A stretch of 64,000 nucleotides of DNA from the NCBI RefSeq assembly GCF_028291725.1, contig NZ_JAQGNT010000026.1, positions 1 to 64,000 on the forward strand. Direction: 5' to 3'. Source of the stretch: Hydrocarboniphaga sp. (GTDB taxonomy: Bacteria > Pseudomonadota > Gammaproteobacteria > Nevskiales > Nevskiaceae). Every line of letters starts with the position of its first letter. The first letter of the stretch is position 1. Shown here in pieces: positions 48,841 through 62,204 of the stretch. The notes under the pieces were generated by a model. It worked only from the letters and a program-made list of their open reading frames with translations. It made no database searches and was not told where the DNA came from. A program made the position numbers and the translations under genes.

Positions 48841-50187
48841 ATGCGCTCGATTGTTTTTTTGCTGCTGGTCCTGGTGCTGCCGTTGGCGACGGCGGCAGAA
48901 CTGCGCGACCTGCGCGTTTGGGACGGCCCCGAGAGCACCCGCGTGGTGTTCGACCTGAGCGCCGCGGCCGAGCACAAGCTGTTCACGCTCTCCAATCCCG
49001 ATCGCATCGTCATCGACATCTCGGGCCTGAGTAAGGCCAGCGCCGCGATCGTGGCGCGCGCCGACGCCAAGGGCCTGGTGCGCAAGCTGCGCGCCGGGCC
49101 GCGCGACGACGGCTCGCTGCGCGTGGTGCTCGATGTCAGCGGTTCGGTCATGCCCAAGAGCTTCGAGATGCCGGCGAGCGCGCAGTACGGCAGCCGGCTG
49201 ATCGTCGAGCTGTACGGGCCGACGCCGACACTCGACCAAATCAGCGCGAAATCCGATGCCGCAAGCAGCGTGGCGACGCCGACGCTCAAGTCCGACCTGT
49301 CGCAGCTGCCGGCCGTTGTCGCGGACAATACCCCTGTATTGCCGGCGCGCTCCAAGCTGCCGCCGGCCGAAGACATCCGGCTCGCACCCAGCATTTCGTT
49401 CGCCGAGAAGCCGATCGTGATCGCGGTCGACGCCGGCCACGGCGGCGAAGATCCGGGCGCGATCGGCCGCGGCGGCCTGCAGGAAAAGAACGCGTCGCTG
49501 GCGATGGCGCGCCGTCTGGCCAATTTGATCAACCAGCAGCCCGGCATGAAGGCCGTGCTGACGCGTGACGGCGACTATTTCATCGATCTGCGCGAGCGCA
49601 CCGTCCGCGCGCGCAAGGCGCAGGCCGACATGTTCGTTTCGATCCACTGCAATGCGTACAAGGACCGCAGCCTGCGCGGCAGCGCGGTTTACGTGCTGTC
49701 CGATCGCGGCGCGACCAACGAGCAGGCGCGCTGGCTGGCGCACAAGGAAAATTCCGCCGACCTGGTCGGCGGCCTCGACCTCGGCGCCAAGGACAACGAA
49801 CTCGCCGCGGTGCTGATCGATCTGTCGCAGGCCTCGTCGATGGAGGCGAGCTTCGACGTCGGCAGCCGCGTGCTGCAGTCCTTGAGCCGGGTCAATCCTC
49901 TGCAGAAGCCGATCGTGCAGCAGGCCGGCTTCATGGTGCTGAAGTCGCCGGACATCCCCTCGCTGCTGGTCGAGACCGCGTTCATCACCAACGACCAGGA
50001 TGAGAAACTGCTGGGCGATGCGAGCTACCACGACAAGATCGCGCGCTCGGTGCTGGATGGCATCCAGGGCTATTTCAAGAGCTATCGTCCGCACCAGCAA
50101 CAGCAGTTGGCCGAAGACCGGCCACGGCTGCAGAAGGTGTCTTCGACGAGCAAGACCGCGAGCCGGTCCCGCGGGCTCACCGACTGA
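48841..50187 (+). CDS. amiC: N-acetylmuramoyl-L-alanine amidase (AmiC/AmiB type)
   Basis: A periplasmic zinc amidase that splits septal peptidoglycan. Of 448 residues: signal peptide (SIVFLLLVLVLPLATAAE), AMIN domain about 20-125 for septal targeting, linker, then Amidase_3 with VIAVDAGHGGEDPGAIG (His ligand), GLQEKNASLAMA (Glu), DMFVSIHCNA (His) and LLVETAFITN (catalytic Glu). There is no LysM domain after the catalytic domain, so it is nearer AmiC than E. coli AmiB, although the tsaE-mutL context is the amiB position. ATG 48841 has GGGAG upstream. Confidence 0.92.
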   Translation: MRSIVFLLLVLVLPLATAAELRDLRVWDGPESTRVVFDLSAAAEHKLFTLSNPDRIVIDISGLSKASAAIVARADAKGLVRKLRAGPRDDGSLRVVLDVSGSVMPKSFEMPASAQYGSRLIVELYGPTPTLDQISAKSDAASSVATPTLKSDLSQLPAVVADNTPVLPARSKLPPAEDIRLAPSISFAEKPIVIAVDAGHGGEDPGAIGRGGLQEKNASLAMARRLANLINQQPGMKAVLTRDGDYFIDLRERTVRARKAQADMFVSIHCNAYKDRSLRGSAVYVLSDRGATNEQARWLAHKENSADLVGGLDLGAKDNELAAVLIDLSQASSMEASFDVGSRVLQSLSRVNPLQKPIVQQAGFMVLKSPDIPSLLVETAFITNDQDEKLLGDASYHDKIARSVLDGIQGYFKSYRPHQQQQLAEDRPRLQKVSSTSKTASRSRGLTD

Positions 50188-50221
50188 GTCCTGCCGGCTG
50201 TTAACGGCAATCCAGCATTTT

Positions 50222-50262
50222 ACAGGTCAAAACGCCCCGCCAGCCGGGGCGTTTTGACCTGT
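50222..50262 (+). terminator. Intrinsic terminator after amiC
   Basis: A perfect 18-bp stem (ACAGGTCAAAACGCCCCG with its complement) and a 5-nt loop; CGGGGCGTTTT provides the GC stem plus T-run, and AAAACGCCCCG makes it work in both directions. It lies between amiC and mutL. Confidence 0.8.
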
Positions 50263-50302
50263 GCTGTATCCTTGCGGCGCACCTTTTTTCGAGCCGTAAT
50301 CC

Positions 50303-52126
<1,824 letters not shown>

Positions 52127-52216
52127 CCCGCCCAGAGGAATTGAGACCCAGCGCATAGCGCCCGTTTTTTTCCTCGTTAGACTCGTGAAACATTGAAAGC
52201 CGGGGGGCTTGCTCTA

Positions 52217-53401
52217 ATGGAATCCGAAACGCTGCCGACATCACTGTCCGAACCCGTCATCGCGCTGGCGCCGCCGCCCGCGCCGGAGCGGTTCCGCTTT
52301 ACCGGCGACGGTGGTGAGTACTTTCGAATCTGGATCGTCAACATCGCGCTGACGATCCTGACACTCGGCATCTATTCCGCCTGGGCCAAGGTCCGTCGCC
52401 TGCAGTATTTCTATCGGCACACCGAAGTCGCGGGCTCGAGCTTCGACTATCACGGCAAGCCCTTGGCTATCCTTTACGGGCGGATCGTCGCGCTGGCGAT
52501 GCTGCTGATCTACCAGGCCTGCAACCACATATCGATGGTCACCGCCTTCATCGGCTTGATCGTGCTGTGCGCGGTGCTGCCGTGGCTGCTGCGTAACTCG
52601 TTCCGCTTCCGCATGCGCTATTCGAGCTATCGTGGGCTGCGTTTTTCGTTCCGCGCCTCGAACGCCGATGCCTATGCGACGTTTCTGCCGTTCGGGCTGT
52701 TCGCGCTGATATTCCTGGGTCTCGGCGCCTGGGCTTTCAACGGCGAAATAGCACGCGACCCTGATGCGATGGACAAGAGCAAGGCCATCGCTTTCGCGGC
52801 CGGTGCGGGCTTCATCAGCCTGATCTATGCCTTGCTGATACCGCTGCTGTATCAGCGGCTTAAGCAGTTCCAGCACGGCAAGGCCTGGTTCGGGCAGACG
52901 CCGTTCTCGTTCTCGGCGACGCCGCGACCGTTCTACGCGATCTACGGTCGCGCGGCACTGGCGATGGTGGGCATCGTCGTGCTGATTTTCGCGCTGATGA
53001 TAGGCGGATCGATGCTGGGCAAGGCGATGGGGCAGAGTGTCGGGGTATTCGTGTTGATCGTACCGGTCTACCTGCTGGCGTTCGCGGCCCTGGCCGCGTA
53101 TGTCGCGGCGCGGCTGGGCAACCTGGTATGGAACTCGACCATGCTCGGCGAGCATCGCTTGGAGAGTACGCTGGCCGTCAAACCCCTGATGTGGATCCAG
53201 ATCAGCAACTTGCTGCTGGTGCTGGTGACGGTGGGTTTCTACCTGCCCTGGGCGATGGTCAGGCTCGCGCGCTATCGCGCGGAAAATCTGTCGCTGGTTC
53301 CCGCAGCGCCGCTGGAAGATTTTCTCGCGAGCAGTGAAGGCGATGTCGGAGCCGTCGGCGAAGAAACCATGGACATGTTCGACTTCGACATCGGACTGTG
53401 A
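52217..53401 (+). CDS. DUF898 (YjgN-like) multi-pass membrane protein
   Basis: A 394-residue inner membrane protein of the DUF898/YjgN family with about 8 membrane helices. The family repeat is visible twice: GEYFRIWIVNIALTILTLGIYSAWAKVRR and a later GNLVWNSTMLGEHR … LVTVGFYLPWAMVRLARY. Function is unknown. ATG 52217 follows GGGGGG. The next gene, an M48 peptidase, starts 7 bp after the stop, so the two form a transcription unit inserted between mutL and miaA. Confidence 0.85.
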   Translation: MESETLPTSLSEPVIALAPPPAPERFRFTGDGGEYFRIWIVNIALTILTLGIYSAWAKVRRLQYFYRHTEVAGSSFDYHGKPLAILYGRIVALAMLLIYQACNHISMVTAFIGLIVLCAVLPWLLRNSFRFRMRYSSYRGLRFSFRASNADAYATFLPFGLFALIFLGLGAWAFNGEIARDPDAMDKSKAIAFAAGAGFISLIYALLIPLLYQRLKQFQHGKAWFGQTPFSFSATPRPFYAIYGRAALAMVGIVVLIFALMIGGSMLGKAMGQSVGVFVLIVPVYLLAFAALAAYVAARLGNLVWNSTMLGEHRLESTLAVKPLMWIQISNLLLVLVTVGFYLPWAMVRLARYRAENLSLVPAAPLEDFLASSEGDVGAVGEETMDMFDFDIGL

Positions 53402-53408
53402 GCGCCGC

Positions 53409-54497
53409 ATGAGCCTGCAGGCCGACTACTACGACGGCAAGAGTGCGCGCCGGATTCCAGTGGTGCTGGCGCCGCTGGCCGATACGGTCGTGCTGTCGGG
53501 CGAGGGTTTCGAGCGCTCCGTGCCCTTGTCGCAAGTGCGGATTTCCGAGCGCCTCGGCAGCGCGCCAAGACTGATCTCTTTTGCCGACGGCGCGCATGCC
53601 GAAGTGCGCGACCATGCCGGCTTCGAGCTGTGGCTCGCGGCCGTCGGACATCGCGAACGGCCCGTCGACCTGCTGCAGCGCAGCTGGATCGCCGCAGGCC
53701 TCAGCATGTTGCTGGTCGCGATCGCGGTATTCGTCGGCTATCTATGGGGCCTGCCGCTGATGGCGGAGAAAATCTCCGCGCACATGCCGGACATCGTCGT
53801 CCAGCGTATGTCCGATCACGTGCTCGATTTGCTGGACGGGCATGTTTTCAAGGACAGCGAACTGCCCGCGGACCGGCAGCAGAAGATCAGCGAAGCGTTT
53901 GCTGCGCTGGCCGGTGAGCAGTACGGTGAGCAATACGTGGATAGGCCGGTCGAGCTGTTGTTCCGCGCGTCGCCGAGACTGGGTGCCAATGCGCTGGCCT
54001 TGCCCGATGGTCGCATCGTGCTGCTCGACGAGTTGGTCAATCTCGCCGACAACGACGAGCAGATTCTGGCGGTGCTCGGTCATGAACTTGGCCATGTGCG
54101 TTACCGGCACAACCTGCACGCGCTGGTGCAGGGCGCGGCGATCAGCGCGGTGCTCGCCTGGTGGATCGGCGATTTCAGTTCGGTGATCGCCGCCGCGCCC
54201 GCCGCCGTGATGCAGGCGCGCTATTCGCAGGCCCTGGAATCCGAGGCCGACGCCTTCGCCGCGTCGTTGCTGAAGTCGCATGGCCTGTCGCCGGAATTGC
54301 TGGCGCAGATGCTCGAAAAATTGCAGGCGAGCGCCAACGAGCGGAAGGTCGAGCATGCAGAGGTGTCGGTGCCCGCGCCAAAAGTGGACGACAAAGACCA
54401 GCGACAAAAACCCGACGACAACGATTACTGGACGCCGTACCTGTCGACGCATCCGGCGACCCAGGAGCGCATTCGCGCCTTGCGCGAGGCCGGATGA
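53409..54497 (+). CDS. M48-family zinc metallopeptidase
   Basis: A 362-residue membrane-anchored peptidase. An N-terminal about 90-residue beta-rich domain is followed by a membrane helix ([24 protein letters not shown]) and the M48 catalytic domain with [10 protein letters not shown] (zinc ligands, about residues 225-234) and the third ligand Glu in [24 protein letters not shown] near the end is typical of Oma1/BepA relatives. It probably acts on envelope proteins. Its stop overlaps the miaA start (ATGA). Confidence 0.88.
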   Translation: MSLQADYYDGKSARRIPVVLAPLADTVVLSGEGFERSVPLSQVRISERLGSAPRLISFADGAHAEVRDHAGFELWLAAVGHRERPVDLLQRSWIAAGLSMLLVAIAVFVGYLWGLPLMAEKISAHMPDIVVQRMSDHVLDLLDGHVFKDSELPADRQQKISEAFAALAGEQYGEQYVDRPVELLFRASPRLGANALALPDGRIVLLDELVNLADNDEQILAVLGHELGHVRYRHNLHALVQGAAISAVLAWWIGDFSSVIAAAPAAVMQARYSQALESEADAFAASLLKSHGLSPELLAQMLEKLQASANERKVEHAEVSVPAPKVDDKDQRQKPDDNDYWTPYLSTHPATQERIRALREAG

Positions 54498-55423
54498 GTC
54501 CATCGCTGCCGCCGGTATTGATCATGGGCGCGACCGCGTCCGGCAAGACCGGGCTGTCGCTGGCGCTGGCCGAGCGCTATGACTGCGAGATCATCAGCGT
54601 CGACTCGGCGCAGGTGTATCGCGGCATGGACATCGGCTCTGCCAAGCCGGATCTCGAAACGCGTGCGCGCGTGCCGCATCACCTGATCGATATTCTCGAT
54701 CCGCTGCAAGCCTATTCCGCGGCGCGTTTCGCCAGGGATGCTCTGCGCCTGATCGCCGAGATCCGGGCGCGCGGACGGATGCCGCTGCTGGTCGGCGGCA
54801 CGATGCTGTACTTCCGGGCACTGACGCGCGGCCTGTCCGATCTGCCGACGGCCGATCCGGCGATGCGCGCGCAACTCGAAGCCGAAGCTTTGGGCGTCGG
54901 CTGGCCGGCGATGCACGCGCGCTTGCGCGAACTCGATCCGGATACCGCGGCGCGCCTGCATCCGAACGATCAGCAGCGTGTCCAGCGCGCACTCGAAGTC
55001 GTCGCGCTCAGCGGCCGCACCATGGGCGAGCATTTTGCGACACGCTCCGAAGTGCTCGCGCCGCCGTACCTGAGCGTGCTGCTCGAATCGCCGGATCGCG
55101 CGCGGCTGCATCAGCGCATCGAACAGCGCTTTGGCCAAATGATGGACGCGGGTTTTCTCGACGAAGTGCGCAGGCTGCGTGATCGCGGCGATCTGCACCT
55201 TGAACTCCCGTCGCTGCGCGCGGTCGGATACCGCCAGCTGTGGTTGCATCTCGAAGGGCAGTCCACATATTCCGAGGCTGTGGCGCAGGGCATTGCCGCC
55301 ACCCGGCAATTTGCAAAGCGTCAGCTCACCTGGCTGCGAAATGAAACGGCCGATCGCTACGATCCGGACGATCCACGGCTGTTGGATAAAGTCTTGCATC
55401 AAATGCTTGCTTGCCGCTGTTGA
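54494..55423 (+). CDS. miaA: tRNA dimethylallyltransferase MiaA
   Basis: It adds the dimethylallyl group to A37 of tRNAs reading UNN codons. Of 309 residues: Walker [11 protein letters not shown] (10-19), [41 protein letters not shown], and [15 protein letters not shown] near the C-terminus. ATG 54494 overlaps the peptidase stop; the long frame upstream is a shadow. hfq follows, in the conserved order miaA-hfq-hflX. Confidence 0.96.
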   Translation: MSPSLPPVLIMGATASGKTGLSLALAERYDCEIISVDSAQVYRGMDIGSAKPDLETRARVPHHLIDILDPLQAYSAARFARDALRLIAEIRARGRMPLLVGGTMLYFRALTRGLSDLPTADPAMRAQLEAEALGVGWPAMHARLRELDPDTAARLHPNDQQRVQRALEVVALSGRTMGEHFATRSEVLAPPYLSVLLESPDRARLHQRIEQRFGQMMDAGFLDEVRRLRDRGDLHLELPSLRAVGYRQLWLHLEGQSTYSEAVAQGIAATRQFAKRQLTWLRNETADRYDPDDPRLLDKVLHQMLACRC

Positions 55424-55438
55424 ACGCGTGTTAGACTT

Positions 55439-55467
55439 TTGTCAAGTCCCGCTGCTGGGCCTGGTAT
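55439..55467 (+). promoter_or_regulatory. Putative hfq promoter
   Basis: TTGTCA (5 of 6 matches to -35) and TGGTAT (weak -10) are 17 nt apart, 41 nt before hfq. AAAGGAAG precedes the hfq ATG. Confidence 0.35.
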
Positions 55468-55508
55468 TCGGGCGCTGTCGGGATGGATAACTATTAAAGG
55501 AAGCAACG

Positions 55509-55775
55509 ATGTCCAAAGGTCATACCTTACAAGAACCGTTTCTCAACGCTCTCCGCAAGGAGCGCATTCCGGTTTCGATCTACCTGGTCAACGGCATCAA
55601 GCTGCAGGGCCAGATCGAATCCTTCGACTCATTTGTCGTGCTGTTGAAGAACAGCGTCAGCCAGATGGTCTACAAGCACGCGATCTCGACGATCGTGCCG
55701 GCGCGTCCGGTGCGGGTGTACGACCCCAGCGAGGGCGAACCTGTCGAAGAAATGCCGGGCAACACCAACAAATAA
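55509..55775 (+). CDS. hfq: RNA chaperone Hfq
   Basis: An 88-residue Sm-like hexameric RNA chaperone that mediates sRNA-mRNA pairing. The Sm1 motif [21 protein letters not shown] and Sm2 [13 protein letters not shown] are intact, as is the N-terminal [15 protein letters not shown]. The C-terminal tail is short. It lies between miaA and hflX. Confidence 0.98.
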   Translation: MSKGHTLQEPFLNALRKERIPVSIYLVNGIKLQGQIESFDSFVVLLKNSVSQMVYKHAISTIVPARPVRVYDPSEGEPVEEMPGNTNK

Positions 55776-55788
55776 GCAAGCGAGCACA

Positions 55789-57162
55789 TTGGCTTCAACC
55801 ACAACGTTCGACAGGTCGCCGCAGAAGCAGAAGGCCATCCTGGTTCATCTCGACATCCACAGCATGGGTGGCAGTTCGGGTAGTCAGTCGGCCACCGGCC
55901 ATGCCGGTGCGTCCGATTACGACAGTGATCAACGCGAGTTCGAGGATCTGGCGCGTTCGGCCGGAGCCGACGTGTGCGCGATCATCGGCGGATCGCGTCA
56001 GCGGCCCGACGCCGGCCTGTTCGTCGGCAGCGGCAAGGCCATTGAGGTCGCCGCGGCGGTCGTGGCCGACGAGGCCGACCTGGCGATCTTCAATCACGAT
56101 CTGTCGCCGAGCCAGGAACGCAATCTCGAAAAGATCCTGAAATGCCGGGTGCTGGATCGCGCCGGGCTGATTCTGGACATCTTCGCGTCGCGCGCGCGGT
56201 CTCATGAAGGCAAGCTGCAGGTCGAGCTGGCGCAGCTGCATCACCTGCGCACCCGGCTGGTGCGCGGCTGGACTCACCTTGAGCGGCAGAAAGGCGGCAT
56301 CGGCATGCGCGGCCCGGGTGAATCCCAGCTCGAGACCGATCGCCGGCTGGTCAGCGAGCGCATCGACACGCTGAAGCGACGGCTGGAAGAAGTGCGGGGT
56401 CGCCGCGCGCAGAACCGCGCCGGGCGCCGCCGCAGCGAGATCCCGACGGTGTCGCTGGTCGGCTATACCAACGCTGGAAAGTCGAGCCTGTTCAATGCAC
56501 TGACCGGCGACGACTCGTTCGCGTCGAATCAGTTGTTTGCGACGCTGGATACCACGGTGCGGCGGATTGATCTGCCCGAAGGCGAGCCGGCGGTGCTGGC
56601 CGACACGGTCGGCTTCATCCGCGATCTCCCGCACGACCTGATTGCCGCGTTCCGCGCGACGCTGGAGGAATCACGCGAAGCGGCGCTGCTGCTACACGTG
56701 ATCGACGCCGGCGACGGCGAGCGCATGGCGCGCATCGAGCAGGTCAACCGGGTACTGGCGGAAATCGAAGCCGACGGCGTGCCGCTGCTGCAGGTGTTCA
56801 ACAAGATCGACCTGCGCACCGAGGAAACCCCGCGCATCGAGCGCGACGACGCCGGCGTCGCGGTGCGCGTCTACGTGTCGGCGCGCGATCGCCTCGGCCT
56901 CGATCTGCTGAAAACCGCGATCGGCGAGCGCCTGCGTCCCGGCGTCCCCGATTTCGAGATCGTGGTGCCGGCGCGTGCTGCCCGTCTGCGTGCTCAATTG
57001 TTCGAGCTGCGCGCGGTGCGCGGCGAGACGGTCGACGACGAAGGCGCGGCGCATCTGAGAATCAGCCTGCCGTATGAAAGGCTGCGTGGGCTGTGTGTGG
57101 CGGCGGGTATTGCGCCGCCTGCGGAGCCGCGCGTGTTTGAGGAATGGGAAACCGCAACCTAG
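55789..57162 (+). CDS. hflX: Ribosome-associated GTPase HflX
   Basis: A GTPase that splits stalled or hibernating ribosomes. Of 457 residues: an N-terminal HflX domain with RQRPDAGLFVGSGKAIE, the GQ-rich linker region RQKGGIGMRGPGESQLETDRR, G1 GYTNAGKSSLFNAL, G3 DTVGFIRDLPHDLIAAF and G4 FNKID. The start is probably TTG 55789; the first about 15 residues are unconserved. hflK follows after 108 bp. Confidence 0.95.
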   Translation: MASTTTFDRSPQKQKAILVHLDIHSMGGSSGSQSATGHAGASDYDSDQREFEDLARSAGADVCAIIGGSRQRPDAGLFVGSGKAIEVAAAVVADEADLAIFNHDLSPSQERNLEKILKCRVLDRAGLILDIFASRARSHEGKLQVELAQLHHLRTRLVRGWTHLERQKGGIGMRGPGESQLETDRRLVSERIDTLKRRLEEVRGRRAQNRAGRRRSEIPTVSLVGYTNAGKSSLFNALTGDDSFASNQLFATLDTTVRRIDLPEGEPAVLADTVGFIRDLPHDLIAAFRATLEESREAALLLHVIDAGDGERMARIEQVNRVLAEIEADGVPLLQVFNKIDLRTEETPRIERDDAGVAVRVYVSARDRLGLDLLKTAIGERLRPGVPDFEIVVPARAARLRAQLFELRAVRGETVDDEGAAHLRISLPYERLRGLCVAAGIAPPAEPRVFEEWETAT

Positions 57163-57270
57163 AATCGCGGTCCCCGAACGGTGCGGCCAATCGAGCCGGC
57201 CGGGCCTTGCGGCCTGCATAGACAACCCCATCTATCTGATTCATCAAGCATCACACCGACTGGAGCATCA

Positions 57271-58425
57271 ATGGCTTGGAATGAGCCTGGGCCGAATCGC
57301 GACCCGTGGAATCAAGGGCCTGGAGGCGGCAAGCGCGGAGGCGACGGCCCGCCCGATCTGGACGAGCTTCTGCGCCGCCTGAAGGCGCGTCTCGGCGGCA
57401 AGGGGCCGCGCCCACCTTCCGGCGGCGCCAGTTCCGGCTTGCCCAAGGGCCTGATCGGCCTGGGGATCGTGGTGATTGCGGTGCTATGGCTGCTCACCGG
57501 TTTTTACGTGGTGGACGAGCAGGAACGCGGCGTGGTGATGCGCTTCGGTGCCTATAGCCGCACGACGCCCCCGGGCTGGGGTTGGCATGCGCCATGGCCG
57601 ATCGAGACCAAGGAACTGGTCAACGTGACCCAGGTTCGCCAGGTCAACGACCGCGCGACGATGCTGACCAAGGACGAGAACATCGTCGATGTCGAACTGA
57701 CCGTGCAGTACCGCGTCTCTTCCGCCGAGCAGTATCTGTTCTCGGTGGACGATCCCGACATGACCCTGCGCCAGGCGACCAAGTCGGCGGTGCGCGAAAC
57801 CGTCGGCCGCAGCGAGATGGACTTCATCCTGACCGAAGGCCGCCAGGCCGTCGCCGACCGCACCAAACAGCTGCTGCAGGACCGGCTCGACGCCTACAAG
57901 TGCGGGCTGATCGTGACCGAGGTGAACTTGCAGCAGGCGCAGCCGCCGGAAGCGGTGCAGTCCGCATTCGCCGATGCGATCAAGGCGCGCGAGGATCAGC
58001 AGCGCGTCAAGAACGAGGCCGAGGCTTACGCAAACGACCGGCTGCCGCGCGCACGCGGCGCCGCGGCCCGCCAGCTCGAAGAAGCCCAGGCGTATCGCGA
58101 CCAGGTCGTCGCGCGTGCCGAAGGCGACGCCTCGCGCTTCAGCCAGCTGGTGACCGAGTACCGCAAGGCGCCGAAGGTGACGCGTGATCGCATGTATCTG
58201 GACACGATGACCACGGTGTTGTCGGGTACCAGTAAAGTGCTGATCGATACCAAGCCGGGTAGTAACCAGATGCTGTATCTGCCGCTGGAACAATTGATGA
58301 AAGCGGTGCCGAAAACCGACGAGGCGCCGGATTATTCGATGCCGCAAGGTATGGCCGGACGCAATGGCACATCTCAGCAGCTGCTGCCGCCCGATCCGGC
58401 GCGCACACGCGACCGGGGGCGCTAA
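57271..58425 (+). CDS. hflK: FtsH protease modulator HflK
   Basis: A 384-residue SPFH/prohibitin-domain membrane protein that forms a complex with HflC around FtsH. Gly/Pro-rich N-terminus (MAWNEPGPNRDPWNQGPGGG), membrane helix (GLIGLGIVVIAVLWLLTGFYVV), then the SPFH domain (DEQERGVVMRFGAYSRTTPP … YRVSSAEQYLF) and coiled coil. ATG 57271 is chosen for the conserved MAWNEPG start. Its stop is adjacent to hflC. Confidence 0.95.
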   Translation: MAWNEPGPNRDPWNQGPGGGKRGGDGPPDLDELLRRLKARLGGKGPRPPSGGASSGLPKGLIGLGIVVIAVLWLLTGFYVVDEQERGVVMRFGAYSRTTPPGWGWHAPWPIETKELVNVTQVRQVNDRATMLTKDENIVDVELTVQYRVSSAEQYLFSVDDPDMTLRQATKSAVRETVGRSEMDFILTEGRQAVADRTKQLLQDRLDAYKCGLIVTEVNLQQAQPPEAVQSAFADAIKAREDQQRVKNEAEAYANDRLPRARGAAARQLEEAQAYRDQVVARAEGDASRFSQLVTEYRKAPKVTRDRMYLDTMTTVLSGTSKVLIDTKPGSNQMLYLPLEQLMKAVPKTDEAPDYSMPQGMAGRNGTSQQLLPPDPARTRDRGR

Positions 58426-59295
58426 ATGAAGAACTCACAGATGTTGGGTGTCGCGGTCGCGGCGGCGGTTCTGCTCGGACTGTTCAGCTCGTTCTTCGTC
58501 GTCGATCAGCGTGAGCGAGTCGTGCTGTTCCAGTTCGGTGAGATCCAGGGCACCGATTATCCGGCCGGTCTGCATTTCAAAGTCCCTTTCATCCAGAACG
58601 TGTTGCGCTTCGACGGCCGCGTGCTGACGCTCGACAACCAGACCGAGAATTTCCTGACGGTCGAGAAGAAGAACGTCGAGGTCGATTACTACGTCAAGTG
58701 GCGCATCGCCGACACCACCGCGTACTACCGTTCGACCGGCGGCCAGGACATCGTCGCCACCGATCGCTTGTCGGCGATCATCAACCGCGGGCTGCGCGAC
58801 CAGTTCGGCTCGCGCACCGTGCAACAGGTGGTGTCCGGCGAGCGTGACGAGATTCTGCAGTCACTGCAGAAGAACGCCGCCGACGCGGTGGGCGATCTCG
58901 GTATCCAGCTGGTCGACGTGCGCGTCAAGCGTGTCGATCTGCCCAAGGACGTCAGCGACTCGGTTTACGAGCGCATGCGCGCCGAACGTACCCGAGTTGC
59001 CTCGGATCTGCGCGCCCGCGGGGCGGAAGAGGCCGAGAAGATCCGCGCCGAAGCCGATCGCGAAGCACAGACCTCGCTGGCCAATGCCTATCGCGACGCC
59101 GAAAAGCTGCGCGGTGAAGGCGATGCCAAGGCCTCGGAGATCTATGCGGCCGCCTATGGCCAGGACCAGGAGTTCTACAACTTCTACCGTTCGCTGGGTG
59201 TATACCGCGATGCGTTCGGCAAGAACAAGGACATCATGGTGCTGCAGCCCGAAGGCGAGCTGTTCAAGTACTTCAAGAAAGACGCAGCTCCATAA
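58426..59295 (+). CDS. hflC: FtsH protease modulator HflC
   Basis: A 289-residue SPFH-domain partner of HflK. A membrane helix at the N-terminus (LGVAVAAAVLLGLFSSFFVV), VDQRERVVLFQFGEI, YYVKWRIADTTAYYRS, and an Ala/Glu-rich coiled coil (RARGAEEAEKIRAEADREAQ) are typical, as is FYNFYRSLGVYRDAF. It starts immediately after the hflK stop. Confidence 0.95.
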   Translation: MKNSQMLGVAVAAAVLLGLFSSFFVVDQRERVVLFQFGEIQGTDYPAGLHFKVPFIQNVLRFDGRVLTLDNQTENFLTVEKKNVEVDYYVKWRIADTTAYYRSTGGQDIVATDRLSAIINRGLRDQFGSRTVQQVVSGERDEILQSLQKNAADAVGDLGIQLVDVRVKRVDLPKDVSDSVYERMRAERTRVASDLRARGAEEAEKIRAEADREAQTSLANAYRDAEKLRGEGDAKASEIYAAAYGQDQEFYNFYRSLGVYRDAFGKNKDIMVLQPEGELFKYFKKDAAP

Positions 59296-59311
59296 AAGCG
59301 GACGGACAGCC

Positions 59312-59506
59312 GTGTGGCAAGAGATCGTTCGGGCGGTGGCGCTGCTGCTGGTGATCGAGGGCGCGATGCCTTTTCTGTCACCACGGCGGTTCCGCAAGTC
59401 CCTGCTCAATTTCGCCAGTCTCGAGGACCGCTGGATGCGGCTGCTGGGCCTGATCAGCATGGTCGCCGGGCTGGCGTTCCTGCAGCTGATCCTGCCGTCG
59501 CCCTGA
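59312..59506 (+). CDS. DUF2065 (YjeT-like) small membrane protein
   Basis: A 64-residue protein, GTG start at 59312: (V)WQEIVRAVALLLVIEGAMPFL, then SPRRFRKSLLNFASLEDRWM and a second helix GLISMVAGLAFLQLI. It matches the YjeT/DUF2065 proteins that regularly follow hflC. Two membrane helices; function unknown. Only a short gap separates it from hflC. Confidence 0.85.
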   Translation: MWQEIVRAVALLLVIEGAMPFLSPRRFRKSLLNFASLEDRWMRLLGLISMVAGLAFLQLILPSP

Positions 59507-59635
59507 GCGGTGGCGCGCGGCGCCGGTGTGTCGTCGCCCGGTAACTGGCAATGGCCGGCGCGGGCGACGACAATAGCGCCCGCCGCCGGGCCGCTACCGT
59601 GCCCGCACTCCACTATTCTCAGCAACGAACCGATC

Positions 59636-60613
59636 ATGGCCATCAAACGCTGGATGCTGCCCGATGGCATGGAAGAGGCACTGCCGCCGGTGTCCTGGCA
59701 ACTCGAGGACCTGCGCCGCAAGCTACTCGACCACTATCGCGCGGCCCGCTACGAGCTGATCTTCCCGCCGATGATCGAGCATCTGGATGCCTTGCTGACC
59801 GGCGCCGGCAGCGACCTCGAGCAGCAGATATTCAAATTCACTGATCCCAGCAGCGGCCGGCTGCTCGGCCTGCGCGCCGACATGACGCCGCAGGCCGCGC
59901 GCATCGCCGCGCGCCGCTACGCAGACGAGGCCTCGGTGCGCCTGTGCTACATGGGCACGGTGCTGCGCGTGTCACCCGAGAGCCAGGGCGGCGCGCGTTC
60001 GCCGCGCCAGGTCGGCTGCGAGCTGTTCGGCGAGCCCGGCATCGAGGCGGATTTCGAAATTCTGGGCCTGATGCTGGACACGATCCAGCTTGCCGGCGTG
60101 CCCGACGTGCACCTGGATCTGGGCCACGTCGGCATCTACCGCTCGCTGGCCTCGAAGCTGGCTCTCGACGAGGACGAGGAAGCCGCGCTGTTCGACATCC
60201 TGCAGCGCAAATCGCACCCGGATCTGGCCGAGTTCGCCGCCAGCAGCACGCGTCTCGACGGCCTGGCCGAAACCTTTTCGGCGCTGATCGACCTGAATGG
60301 CGACATCGGCGTGCTGGAGCGCGCGCGTCAGACTCTGGCGGGCGAGGGCATGGCCGAAGCCCTGGCGACGCTTGAGCAGACCGCTGCCGAGTTGCAGCGC
60401 CGCTTCCCGGATGTGCCGGTGCATGTGGATCTGGCCGAGCTGCGCGGGCTGCAATATCACACCGGCCTGGTGTTCGCGGCTTTCGTGCCCGGCCACGGTC
60501 GCGAAATCGCCCGTGGCGGGCGCTACGATGGCGTCGGCCACGAGTTCGGCCGGCCGCGTCCGGCGACCGGTTTTTCGGCGGACATGAACGAGTTGATCCG
60601 ACTCGGTGCCTGA
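59636..60613 (+). CDS. hisZ: ATP phosphoribosyltransferase regulatory subunit HisZ
   Basis: A 325-residue histidyl-tRNA synthetase paralogue that activates the short-form HisG in histidine synthesis. WMLPDGMEEALPP, FPPMIEHLDALLTGAG, FKFTDPSSGRLLGLRADMTPQAARIAA, and the class II motif 3-like ARGGRYDGVGHEFGRPRPATGFS are present; the anticodon-binding domain is absent, as expected. ATG 59636 is used. It precedes purA, a common arrangement; a short-form hisG should exist elsewhere. Confidence 0.93.
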   Translation: MAIKRWMLPDGMEEALPPVSWQLEDLRRKLLDHYRAARYELIFPPMIEHLDALLTGAGSDLEQQIFKFTDPSSGRLLGLRADMTPQAARIAARRYADEASVRLCYMGTVLRVSPESQGGARSPRQVGCELFGEPGIEADFEILGLMLDTIQLAGVPDVHLDLGHVGIYRSLASKLALDEDEEAALFDILQRKSHPDLAEFAASSTRLDGLAETFSALIDLNGDIGVLERARQTLAGEGMAEALATLEQTAAELQRRFPDVPVHVDLAELRGLQYHTGLVFAAFVPGHGREIARGGRYDGVGHEFGRPRPATGFSADMNELIRLGA

Positions 60614-60715
60614 AGGCGCCGATTCCTGCGCCGCCGTGGCGCCGTAACAAAACGATGGTAGACAGACAGCATGGGCGAATCAGTAGGTGATGCAGTCGTA
60701 GTACGCGGTGCGCAG

Positions 60716-62175
<1,460 letters not shown>

Positions 62176-62204
62176 GCCGCTGCAAAAGCCCTTCTGCCGT
62201 CGCA

